Shown in pieces: positions 16,097-22,128 of a DNA stretch of 22,128 nucleotides (position 1 is its first letter; every line of letters starts with the position of its first letter). A model generated the notes under the pieces. The model made no database searches. It was not told the origin of the DNA and worked only from the letters and a program-made list of their open reading frames with translations. Source of the stretch: an uncultured Eubacteriales bacterium (lineage in GTDB: Bacteria; Bacillota; Clostridia; Christensenellales; UBA1242); contig CARXKP010000016.1 in NCBI GenBank assembly GCA_949096025.1, positions 1-22,128 on the forward strand, read 5' to 3'. Position numbers and translations under genes: made by a program.

Positions 16097-16360
16097 GTAT
16101 GCTTCGTTGTCGGAGGCGGTGCTTTAATTTCACAGACTTTTGTTTGTGTAAGGCAGAAACAAACAGCAGGTGATTTTTCGCCGATTTGCATAATTGCAGA
16201 GTTATACTTTAGTATAATCGTGCTGTTCGTGTTTTACAAAATTAAAAGCATTTTTTATGCACGACGACAACATCGCCGTGCTTTTTTAAATCCTTGATAA
16301 ATTGGATTTAAAGACAGATTAAAATCTCTTTGGTAGAGCCAAAGTTAAAAGGAGAAAACT
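16097..16360 (+). promoter_or_regulatory. Structured leader of rpsL with candidate attenuator
   Basis: This 264-base untranslated region is more GC-rich and more structured than other spacers here. Hairpins seen: GCTTC/GAGGC (16101-16117); CACAGAC/GTTTGTG (16131-16148); TTATACT/AGTATAA (16202-16217); CTTTGG/CCAAAG (16328-16344) just before the ribosome binding site AAGGAG (16349-16354). AACAGCA (16162-16168) can pair with TGCTGTT (16221-16227), while the overlapping TCGTGC (16218-16223) can pair with GCACGA (16259-16264), the 5' arm of an intrinsic terminator. These exclusive pairings look like an aptamer/antiterminator/terminator switch. The ligand is unknown; a ribosomal protein such as S12 or S7, or a translation-coupled signal, would fit an operon of this kind. 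I do not match it to a described leader family. Confidence 0.6.
16259..16287 (+). terminator. Intrinsic terminator inside the rpsL leader
   Basis: GCACG (16259-16263) pairs with CGTGC (16277-16281). After one mismatch, CGA (16265-16267) pairs with TCG (16273-16275) around the loop CAACA. Six T follow (16282-16287). It stands 73 bases before the rpsL start and after the promoter, so it would stop str transcription unless overridden. Confidence 0.75.
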
Positions 16361-16741
16361 ATGCCTACATTTAACCAACTTGTTAGAAAAGGTCGTAAGG
16401 ATGCAACTAAAAAATCTAAAGCTCCACTTCTTCAAGAATGTCCTCAAAAGAGAGGCGTTTGCCTTTCTGTAAAGACAGCAACACCTAAGAAGCCTAACTC
16501 AGCGCTTCGTAAAATTGCAAGAGTTAAATTCTCAAACGGATTTGAAGGAACTTGCTATATTCCTGGTGTTGGTCACAATCTCCAAGAGCACAGTGTTGTT
16601 CTTGTTCGTGGCGGAAGAGTTAAGGACTTACCTGGTGTACGTTATCATATCGTTCGTGGTAGCCTTGATACAGCTGGCGTTCAAAATAGAAAGCAAAGCC
16701 GCTCTAAATACGGTGCTAAACGCCCTAAGAAATCTAAATAA
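16361..16741 (+). CDS. rpsL: 30S ribosomal protein S12
   Basis: S12 sits at the decoding centre of the small subunit and affects accuracy and streptomycin response. At 126 residues it is usual for Bacillota. Conserved blocks are present: P-T-F-N-Q-L-V-R-K-G-R (2-12), T-P-K-K-P-N-S-A-L-R-K (41-51), P-G-V-G-H-N-L-Q-E-H-S (68-78) and R-G-G-R-V-K-D-L-P-G-V-R-Y-H (83-96). The lysines where streptomycin-resistance changes usually occur (43 and 88 here) are wild type. The tail is basic. It is the first gene of the str operon, has a strong AAGGAG site, and lies downstream of the attenuator-like leader. Confidence 0.98.
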   Translation: MPTFNQLVRKGRKDATKKSKAPLLQECPQKRGVCLSVKTATPKKPNSALRKIARVKFSNGFEGTCYIPGVGHNLQEHSVVLVRGGRVKDLPGVRYHIVRGSLDTAGVQNRKQSRSKYGAKRPKKSK

Positions 16742-16747
16742 TCTTAC

Positions 16748-16784
16748 TACCATAGTTATGCCTAGTTAGGTAGGGCTGATGGTA
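16748..16784 (+). promoter_or_regulatory. rpsL-rpsG intercistronic hairpin
   Basis: TACCAT (16748-16753) pairs with ATGGTA (16779-16784), and an inner GCCTA (16760-16764) pairs with TAGGGC (16771-16776) with one bulged G. It is the only sizeable structure in the 70-base gap and stands ahead of the rpsG ribosome binding site. In Escherichia coli the S12-S7 gap binds S7 for autoregulation; an equivalent role here is an inference by position. Confidence 0.5.
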
Positions 16785-16811
16785 AAAAATCTAAAAAAGG
16801 AGAAAAATATT

Positions 16812-17285
16812 ATGCCAAGAAGAAATAGTGCCGTAAAAAGAGAAGTTCTTCCAGACCCAATTTATAAAAGCACAGTTGTAACTAAACTTATCAATCAAGT
16901 TATGTTATCTGGAAAGAAAGGTCTTGCTCAAAGAATCGTTTATGGCTCATTTGACATCATCAAAGAGAAAATGGCTTTAGACCCAATCGATGTATTTACT
17001 ACTGCTCTTGAAAATGTTAAACCTGTTCTTGAAACTAAATCAAGAAGAGTTGGTGGTGCTTCTTACCAAGTTCCAATGGAAATTAGACCTGAAAGACGCC
17101 AAACTCTTGCTATTCGCTGGATTGTAAACTTTGCAAGAAAGAGAAGTGGTGAAAGAGGAATGGATGCTAAACTTGCAGGGGAAATTATGGATGCTTACAA
17201 CTCAACAGGCGCATCAATCAAGAAAAGAGATGAAATGCACAGAATGGCTGAGGCTAATAAGGCTTTTGCTCACTTCAAGTGGTAA
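16812..17285 (+). CDS. rpsG: 30S ribosomal protein S7
   Basis: S7 nucleates assembly of the head of the small subunit and contacts the E-site tRNA. From the Met at 16812 it is 156 residues, the standard length; this start (P-R-R-N-S-A-V-K-R) has a ribosome binding site AAAAGGAG at 16795-16802. The open frame upstream to 16779 covers the intercistronic hairpin and is not coding. Conserved segments include L-I-N-Q-V-M-L-S-G-K-K-G (27-38), R-R-V-G-G-A-S-Y-Q-V-P (77-87) and the C-terminal K-K-R-D-E-M-H-R-M-A-E-A-N-K-A-F-A-H. It is second in the str operon. Confidence 0.98.
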   Translation: MPRRNSAVKREVLPDPIYKSTVVTKLINQVMLSGKKGLAQRIVYGSFDIIKEKMALDPIDVFTTALENVKPVLETKSRRVGGASYQVPMEIRPERRQTLAIRWIVNFARKRSGERGMDAKLAGEIMDAYNSTGASIKKRDEMHRMAEANKAFAHFKW

Positions 17286-17623
17286 AAGTTTTAAACTTTT
17301 CTAGTCTAGAAAAGTTACAAAAGAGATTGGGGATTTTCGATTTTCCCAAACCCCTTAAACGACTTACTTTGAAAAAGTAAGCAAAATTTTAATTATAACA
17401 TTGTTTTTATATTTTTAAGACTAATTAATAATTGCTAGATGATTTTTTTAAAATCGTGCGAAGTGAAAAAAGAAAGTATTAATGTTGTTTAAAATTTTAA
17501 AAACATAAGTTTAATTTATAAATTTAATTTTAATATGCATTTTGTTTTAAATTCATAATTAAAGTTAAAAATTGTTTGATAGGCGGATAACCTTGCCTTT
17601 AAAAGGTTAAAAAGGAGAAAATT
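17286..17623 (+). other. 338-base hairpin-rich gap between rpsG and fusA
   Basis: No gene is visible. Three hairpins stand close together: AACTTTTCTA/TAGAAAAGTT (17294-17316, 10 bp stem), TTGGG/CCCAA (17327-17349), and CTTACTTT/AAAGTAAG (17363-17381, 8 bp) followed by CAAAATTTT. None has an ideal T-tract; the third is the best terminator candidate. The rest is AT-rich until a small hairpin, AACCTT/AAGGTT (17589-17608), just before the fusA ribosome binding site (17611-17617). TTGAAA (17369-17374) and TATAAC (17394-17399) form only a weak promoter with a 19-base spacer. fusA may thus be partly uncoupled from rpsL-rpsG, but I cannot point to a convincing promoter. Confidence 0.5.
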
Positions 17624-19699
17624 ATGTCAGATAATCTAGAACTTACTAGAAATGTAGGTATTATGGCTCACATCGATGCTGGTAAAACTACCACTACTGA
17701 AAGAATCCTTTTCTATACTGGTAAAAGCCACAAAATCGGTGAAGTTCACGATGGTGCTGCCACAATGGATTGGATGGCTCAGGAACAAGAGCGTGGTATC
17801 ACAATTACTTCTGCTTGTACAACTTGCCAATGGAAAGGTCACAAGATTAACATCATCGACACTCCTGGACACGTAGACTTCACTATTGAAGTTGAGCGTT
17901 CACTTAAAGTCCTTGATGGTACTGTTCTTGTACTCTCTGCAAGAGATACAGTTCAACCTCAAACTGAAACAGTTTGGCGTCAAGCTACAAGATATCACGT
18001 TCCTGCAATCATCTATGTTAACAAAATGGATAGAGATGCCGCTGATTTCTTTGCTTGTCTTCGTTCAATTGAGGCAAGACTTAAAACTAAACCACTTGCG
18101 ATTCAACTTCCTATTGGTGCTGCTGACACATTCTTAGGAATTATCGACCTTCTTACTATGAAAGCCGAAATCTATAAAGATGATATGGGTACTCAAATTG
18201 AGATTACTGATATTCCAGAAGAATTAAAAGCACAAGCACAAGAGATGCACGACAAGATGGTTGAAACTATCGTTGAAACTGATGATGCACTCTTAGAAAA
18301 ATACTTTGAGGGTCAAGAAATTTCTCTTGATGAACTCAAAAAAGCAATTAGAAAAGCAACTATTGCAAAAACATTTACACCTGTTCTTTGCGGTTCTTCT
18401 TATAAGAACAAGGGTGTTCAAATGCTTCTTGATGCTATGGTTGAATATCTTCCATCACCACTTGATATTCCTGCTATCAAAGGAATGAACCCGGATACTG
18501 ATGAGGAAGAAGAAAGACCTGCAGATGAGAATGCTCCATTTGCTGGACTTGCATTCAAAATTATGACAGACCCATTTGTTGGTGGTCTTACATTCTTTAG
18601 AGTTTATTCAGGTAAACTCACTGCAGGAAGTTATGTTTATAACTCAAACACAGGTAAAAATGAAAGAGTTGGACGTCTTATCCGTATGCACTCAAACAAC
18701 CGTACTGAAATTTCAGAAGTTGGTGCAGGTGATATTGCCGCTATCGTTGGCTTAAAGGATACAATTACAGGACACACTCTTTGTGATGAAAAACATCCAA
18801 TTCAACTCGAAAGTATGGAATTCCCTGAACCTGTTATTCAACTTGCTATCGAACCTAAAACAAAAGATATGCAAGAAAAAATGGCTCTTGCCCTTGCTAA
18901 ACTTATGAGAGAAGACCCTTCATTCAGAGTTACTACAAACACTGAAACTGGACAAACTCTTATTGCTGGTATGGGTGAACTTCACCTAGAAATTATCGTT
19001 GATAGACTTCTTAGAGAGTTTAAAGTAGAAGCTACTGTTGGTAAACCACAAGTTTCTTACCGTGAAGCTATTAAGAAACCTATCAGATGTGAAGGTAAAT
19101 TCATTCGTCAGAGTGGTGGTAAAGGTCAATATGGTCACTGCGTTATCGATATGGAACCATTACCTGCAGGTTCTGGTTATGAATTTATTGATAAGACTGT
19201 TGGTGGCTCAGTTCCAAAAGAATATATCCAACCAATTAACAATGGTATTGCAGAAGCTCGTATGAACGGTGTTCTTGCTGGATATGAAACAGTTGATTTT
19301 AGAGTTACTTTGGTTGATGGTTCTTACCACGAAGTTGACTCTTCTGAAATGGCGTTCAAAATCGCCGGTTCTATGGCTTTCCAAGATGGTGCAAGAAAAG
19401 CAGACCCTGTTATCCTTGAACCTATTATGAAAGTTACAGTTGAAGTTCCAGATGAATATCTTGGTACAGTTATGGGTAACCTAACTTCTCGTCGTGGTAT
19501 GCTTACTGGAAACGAATCAATCTTACCAGGAACTCAAACCATTAACGCAGAAGTTCCACTTGCTGAAATGTTTGGTTACGCAACTGACCTTCGTTCTCAA
19601 ACACAGGGCAGAGGAAACTATGTAATGGAACCTCTTAGATATCAAGAAGTTCCTAAGTCTATTGCCGCCACAATCATTGGCGAAAGAGCAAAAGACTAA
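17624..19699 (+). CDS. fusA: Translation elongation factor G
   Basis: EF-G is the GTPase that drives ribosomal translocation and, with RRF, ribosome recycling. At 691 residues it is full length. GTPase motifs: A-H-I-D-A-G-K-T-T (15-23), switch I R-G-I-T-I-T-S-A (57-64), D-T-P-G-H (79-83), N-K-M-D (133-136), and G-S-S near residue 263. Later domains are intact: domain II (V-G-G-L-T-F-F-R-V-Y-S-G), domain III (G-M-G-E-L-H-L-E-I), domain IV (G-G-K-G-Q-Y-G-H) and domain V (R-R-G). Sequence resembles the housekeeping factor and not the ribosome-protection (TetM) branch. Strong AAAGGAG ribosome binding site. It is the third gene of the str cluster but separated from rpsG by 338 bases. Confidence 0.98.
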   Translation: MSDNLELTRNVGIMAHIDAGKTTTTERILFYTGKSHKIGEVHDGAATMDWMAQEQERGITITSACTTCQWKGHKINIIDTPGHVDFTIEVERSLKVLDGTVLVLSARDTVQPQTETVWRQATRYHVPAIIYVNKMDRDAADFFACLRSIEARLKTKPLAIQLPIGAADTFLGIIDLLTMKAEIYKDDMGTQIEITDIPEELKAQAQEMHDKMVETIVETDDALLEKYFEGQEISLDELKKAIRKATIAKTFTPVLCGSSYKNKGVQMLLDAMVEYLPSPLDIPAIKGMNPDTDEEEERPADENAPFAGLAFKIMTDPFVGGLTFFRVYSGKLTAGSYVYNSNTGKNERVGRLIRMHSNNRTEISEVGAGDIAAIVGLKDTITGHTLCDEKHPIQLESMEFPEPVIQLAIEPKTKDMQEKMALALAKLMREDPSFRVTTNTETGQTLIAGMGELHLEIIVDRLLREFKVEATVGKPQVSYREAIKKPIRCEGKFIRQSGGKGQYGHCVIDMEPLPAGSGYEFIDKTVGGSVPKEYIQPINNGIAEARMNGVLAGYETVDFRVTLVDGSYHEVDSSEMAFKIAGSMAFQDGARKADPVILEPIMKVTVEVPDEYLGTVMGNLTSRRGMLTGNESILPGTQTINAEVPLAEMFGYATDLRSQTQGRGNYVMEPLRYQEVPKSIAATIIGERAKD

Positions 19700-19704
19700 T
19701 TTGG

Positions 19705-19723
19705 ACTTGCAAAAACTTGCAAA
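19705..19723 (+). repeat. Tandem ACTTGCAAA repeats between fusA and tuf
   Basis: ACTTGCAAA occurs at 19705-19713 and 19715-19723, a ten-base period. Each holds the self-complementary TTGCAA, and a third TTGCAA at 19749-19754 serves as the tuf -35 candidate. The first two can pair into a small hairpin with an AAAC loop. It could be a regulatory site or chance. Confidence 0.4.
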
Positions 19724-19748
19724 TCTTAAAAAATATTGTAAAAACATT

Positions 19749-19776
19749 TTGCAAAACAAAAAAAATATGCTAAAAT
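19749..19776 (+). promoter_or_regulatory. Probable tuf promoter with extended -10
   Basis: TTGCAA (19749-19754) and TAAAAT (19771-19776) are 16 bases apart, with TGC (19768-19770) before the -10. Transcription would start near 19783, shortly before the AAAGGAG ribosome binding site (19794-19800). This would let tuf be expressed above the level of the upstream genes. Confidence 0.6.
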
Positions 19777-19810
19777 AACATTAGTAATTTAAAAAAGGAG
19801 ATTATTAAAT

Positions 19811-20998
19811 ATGGCAGAAGCTTATGTTAGATCTAAGCCACACGTTAACATTGGTACTATCGGACATGTTGACCACGGTAAGACTACTCTTACAGCCGCA
19901 ATTACAATGAAATTCGGCACTCAAAAAATGAGATATGATGAAATTGATAAAGCCCCAGAAGAAAAGGCTAGAGGTATTACTATTAATACCGCTCACGTAG
20001 AATACGAGACTGCAACTCGTCACTACGCACACGTAGACTGCCCAGGACACGCAGACTATGTTAAAAATATGATTACTGGTGCAGCTCAAATGGACGGAGC
20101 AATCCTCGTTGTTGCTGCTACTGATGGTCCAATGCCTCAAACTAGAGAGCACATCCTTCTTGCTAGACAAGTTGGTGTTCCATACATTATTGTATTTATG
20201 AACAAAACTGATCAAGTTGACGATCCAGAACTTCTTGAACTTGTTGAAATGGAAATCCGTGACCTTCTTACTGAGTATGGTTTCCCTGGAGACACTACTC
20301 CAATTATCAAAGGTTCTGCTCTTAAAGCTCTTGAAGCTGGTCAAGCTGGAAAATGTGATGATCCTGCTTGTGCTTGCCTTGATGAACTTATGGCTGCTGT
20401 TGACTCTTATATTCCAGAGCCTCAAAGAGACACTGATAAACCTTTCCTTATGCCTGTTGAAGACGTATTCACTATCACTGGTCGTGGTACTGTTGCAACT
20501 GGTAGAGTTGAAAGAGGACAAGTTAAAGTTGGTGACACTGTAGAACTCGTTGGTCTTGGCGAATCTAGAACAACAGTTGTTACAGGTGTTGAAATGTTCC
20601 ACAAATCACTCGATGCTGCTATCGCTGGTGATAATGCTGGACTTCTTCTCCGTGGTATTCAAAGAACAGAAATCGAAAGAGGACAAGTTCTTTGCAAACC
20701 TGGTTCAATTCACCCACACACTAAATTCACTGCTGAAGTATACGTTCTTAAGAAAGAAGAAGGTGGCCGTCATACTCCATTCTTTAATGGTTACAGACCA
20801 CAATTCTATTTCAGAACAACTGACGTTACTGGCGTAGTTGAACTTGAAAAGGGTGTTGAAATGGTTATGCCTGGTGACCACATCAATATGACTATTACTC
20901 TTAATAAGTCAATTGCTATTGATCAAGGACTTCGTTTCGCTATCCGTGAAGGTGGTAGAACAGTTGGTTCAGGTGTTGTTTCAACAATTATTGAATAA
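19811..20998 (+). CDS. tuf: Translation elongation factor Tu
   Basis: EF-Tu delivers aminoacyl-tRNA to the ribosome as a GTP complex. The 395 residues cover all three domains. GTPase motifs: G-H-V-D-H-G-K-T (18-25), switch I R-G-I-T-I-N-T-A-H (54-62), D-C-P-G-H (77-81) with the catalytic His81, N-K-T-D (131-134) where N-K-C/M-D is more usual, and S-A-L (169-171). Domain II (G-R-G-T-V-A-T-G-R-V-E-R-G) and domain III (R-P-Q-F-Y-F-R-T-T-D-V-T-G) are canonical. Residues 179-190 carry a short cysteine-containing segment, K-C-D-D-P-A-C-A-C-L, in the variable stretch between domains I and II. It follows fusA by 111 bases with its own probable promoter and ends at a strong terminator. Confidence 0.98.
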   Translation: MAEAYVRSKPHVNIGTIGHVDHGKTTLTAAITMKFGTQKMRYDEIDKAPEEKARGITINTAHVEYETATRHYAHVDCPGHADYVKNMITGAAQMDGAILVVAATDGPMPQTREHILLARQVGVPYIIVFMNKTDQVDDPELLELVEMEIRDLLTEYGFPGDTTPIIKGSALKALEAGQAGKCDDPACACLDELMAAVDSYIPEPQRDTDKPFLMPVEDVFTITGRGTVATGRVERGQVKVGDTVELVGLGESRTTVVTGVEMFHKSLDAAIAGDNAGLLLRGIQRTEIERGQVLCKPGSIHPHTKFTAEVYVLKKEEGGRHTPFFNGYRPQFYFRTTDVTGVVELEKGVEMVMPGDHINMTITLNKSIAIDQGLRFAIREGGRTVGSGVVSTIIE

Positions 20999-21011
20999 TT
21001 TAATAAATTTT

Positions 21012-21042
21012 AAAAGATACTCATTTTTAGAGTATCTTTTTT
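21012..21042 (+). terminator. Intrinsic terminator after tuf
   Basis: AAAAGATACTC (21012-21022) pairs with GAGTATCTTTT (21030-21040), an 11 bp perfect stem with a seven-base loop, and T continues to 21042. It ends the str transcription unit and, by its A/T symmetry, could also work in reverse. Confidence 0.92.
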
Positions 21043-21111
21043 AATTTTTTATATAGTTTTTGAAATTTAATAACAGCAATTAAATATTAGAGTAGTTTTA
21101 TAAATTAGGTG

Positions 21112-21140
21112 TTGATTATTTATATAAGATATGTTATACT
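21112..21140 (+). promoter_or_regulatory. Extended -10 promoter for the small acidic protein gene
   Basis: TTGATT (21112-21117), 17 bases, TATACT (21135-21140) preceded by TGT (21132-21134). The start of transcription is expected near 21147, giving a very short leader with a GGGGGA ribosome binding site at 21154-21159. It shares TTGATTA and TATACTATAA with the promoter at 7993. Confidence 0.75.
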
Positions 21141-21163
21141 ATAATTGTAAATAGGGGGATATT

Positions 21164-21415
21164 ATGAAAAATAAAGAAGAAAGATTTATATATGTAACAG
21201 ATGGAGTGTCAATGTTTGCACACGATAGAAAAACAAAAGTTAATCTTGAATTTTCGGATGGAATGTGGGAAGAATCAGGAATTGACTTTGAAAAATACGT
21301 AAAAGATAATAAAAAAGATTTATTAACAGTCAAAGAAAGTGAAGCCTTGATAATGACAGAGATGGATCCTAGAGATGTTGTTGATGGCAGACCACTAGAA
21401 CCAGAAATCGAATAA
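21164..21415 (+). CDS. Small acidic protein of unknown function
   Basis: An 83-residue cytosolic protein with no signal peptide, membrane segment or motif that I recognise. It opens with charged residues (K-N-K-E-E-R), then a possible beta-rich part (F-I-Y-V-T-D-G-V, V-N-L-E-F-S-D-G-M-W-E-E-S-G), a Lys-rich helix (near 44-53) and an acidic proline-containing tail. It is a monocistronic unit with its own promoter and a terminator directly after it, and the ATG is well placed behind a G-rich ribosome binding site, so I regard it as a real gene. It sits between the str operon and the GNAT-like gene with no evident link to either. Confidence 0.7.
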   Translation: MKNKEERFIYVTDGVSMFAHDRKTKVNLEFSDGMWEESGIDFEKYVKDNKKDLLTVKESEALIMTEMDPRDVVDGRPLEPEIE

Positions 21416-21421
21416 GTAAAC

Positions 21422-21450
21422 TAAAGCACTTTGATGGTGCTTTAATTTTT
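21422..21450 (+). terminator. Intrinsic terminator after the small acidic protein gene
   Basis: TAAAGCAC (21422-21429) pairs with GTGCTTTA (21437-21444), loop TTTGATG, followed by ATTTTT to 21450. It lies 16 bases before the next start codon, so the next gene must rely on read-through or on a promoter I did not find. Confidence 0.82.
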
Positions 21451-21466
21451 ATGGGGAGATAGGATA

Positions 21467-22128
21467 ATGCAAATTACAGTAGGAAATTTAAAAGAAAAAA
21501 TTCTTGAGGCTTATTATACGAAAGGTATCAAACCTCAAATAGTATCAGATGTAAAAAATGTTAAAGCTAAGCCTTGCCTTGCATATAGAATTTCAGACAT
21601 TTTAGATATTAAAGATAGTACGCTTTCTGTAAAGGATAGTTCAGCTTCCGCACTTGACGGGGATTTTGTTATAAATGAAAATAGTATTTTTGTTTTAAAC
21701 TTTTTTAATAATAAAAGAATTAATTCTGCAATGTATGAATTTAAAAGTGAAGATTTAATAGAGTTTTTTACTTCAATAAGTGACTTTGACAGATACAAAA
21801 TTTGCGATAAAAATGGTTGTTATCTTGAAGATGAAATACTTGATGAAGTAAAGCAAACTAAAGAAACATACAATAAAAATATTGCTGATAAGGATTTGAT
21901 TTTTACTTTAAGAAGTAAACCATCGACAGAAAGAGGATATGATACAGATTACTTTATTAAAGTTGAAAATCAAGAAGGAAAACAGGTCGCTAATTGTACG
22001 TTTAATATTAAAAATAAAAAATATGCTAACCTTGGTTGGATAGAAATTGAAGATAAAGATTATGTTAAAATTGGTTTAGGCAGTGAAATGCTTAAAATGG
22101 TAGAAGATATTGCTAAAAATGCAGGTAT
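21467..22128 (+). CDS. GNAT-like acetyltransferase domain protein, 3' end cut by window
   Basis: An open frame runs from ATG 21467 to the window end, 220 complete codons with no stop. The ribosome binding site GGGGAG (21453-21458) sits eight bases upstream. Residues about 1-140 are a mixed charged region with no motif I recognise. From about 143 a strand-rich part follows (D-L-I-F-T-L-R-S; Y-F-I-K-V-E-N; V-A-N-C-T-F-N-I; L-G-W-I-E-I-E), ending in K-I-G-L-G-S-E-M-L-K-M-V-E-D-I-A-K-N-A-G (201-220). This matches the acetyl-CoA pyrophosphate-binding loop and helix (R/Q-x-x-G-x-G/A) of the GNAT fold, though the first basic position is Lys and the region is incomplete. The acceptor substrate cannot be guessed. 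The protein continues past 22128, so total length is unknown. Confidence 0.65.
   Translation, partial: MQITVGNLKEKILEAYYTKGIKPQIVSDVKNVKAKPCLAYRISDILDIKDSTLSVKDSSASALDGDFVINENSIFVLNFFNNKRINSAMYEFKSEDLIEFFTSISDFDRYKICDKNGCYLEDEILDEVKQTKETYNKNIADKDLIFTLRSKPSTERGYDTDYFIKVENQEGKQVANCTFNIKNKKYANLGWIEIEDKDYVKIGLGSEMLKMVEDIAKNAG

Noticed and set aside
16213..16218. A second str promoter with TATAAT at 16213
   Set aside because: No -35 at proper spacing was found (TTGCAT is 21 bases away), and the TATAAT is one arm of a perfect hairpin, so it fits RNA structure better.
16097..16360. T-box or known riboswitch in the rpsL leader
   Set aside because: The conserved T-box sequence (TGGNACCGCG) is absent and I could not match any known aptamer core; reported as an unassigned attenuator only.
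16779..16811. Longer start for rpsG at 16779
   Set aside because: It begins inside the intercistronic hairpin, whereas the ATG at 16812 has a strong ribosome binding site and gives the standard S7 N-terminus and length.
19805..20602. 265-codon minus-strand open frame opposite tuf
   Set aside because: It is the complement of a highly expressed, codon-biased gene; its product is Ser/Asn-rich with no family resemblance, as expected for a shadow frame.

Overview
The window is AT-rich DNA with standard bacterial signals: strong AGGAG-type ribosome binding sites, TTGACA/TATAAT promoters (several with an extended TGn -10), and intrinsic hairpin-plus-T-tract terminators. Gene content (pcrA-ligA, rpsL-rpsG-fusA-tuf, lipobox lipoproteins) points to a low-GC Bacillota, probably an uncultured Clostridia-like lineage. 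I cannot name the genus from sequence alone. There is no CRISPR array, tRNA, rRNA or insertion sequence.

Layout. (1) 1-3048: three paralogous secreted lipoproteins on the plus strand. The first two are each preceded by a near-identical terminator-plus-promoter cassette; the third is cotranscribed with the second. (2) 3050-3502: a minus-strand membrane PH-domain protein, facing the lipoproteins across a bidirectional terminator and divergent from pcrA. (3) 3654-7894: a pcrA-ligA repair/replication operon. pcrA looks leaderless, and the ligase departs from several NAD-ligase signatures. (4) 8059-16005: the most unusual part, a probable six-gene operon. It holds a small two-helix membrane protein followed by five tandem paralogues. 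Each paralogue carries an intact HExxH motif and, 48-56 residues later, an N/D-E-x-x-N-D/E motif, which together form a gluzincin-like metallopeptidase signature. All lack signal peptides and share a conserved N-terminal block of about 45 residues. I do not recognise this family. (5) 16061-21042: the str operon, with a long structured leader that contains an intrinsic terminator and mutually exclusive pairings (a candidate attenuator), a hairpin between rpsL and rpsG, a 338-base hairpin-rich gap before fusA, and a separate promoter before tuf. (6) 21112-22128: a small acidic protein of unknown function and the start of a gene with a GNAT-like acetyltransferase signature, cut by the window end.

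How it fits together. The housekeeping blocks are in orders common in Bacillota. The accessory material is two locally expanded paralogue families: lipoproteins at 237-2994 and cytosolic zincin-like proteins at 8605-16005. The candidate undescribed system is the second one: a membrane-anchored coiled-coil partner plus five diversified metallopeptidase-like proteins transcribed together. Its biochemical role cannot be read from sequence and is not claimed here.
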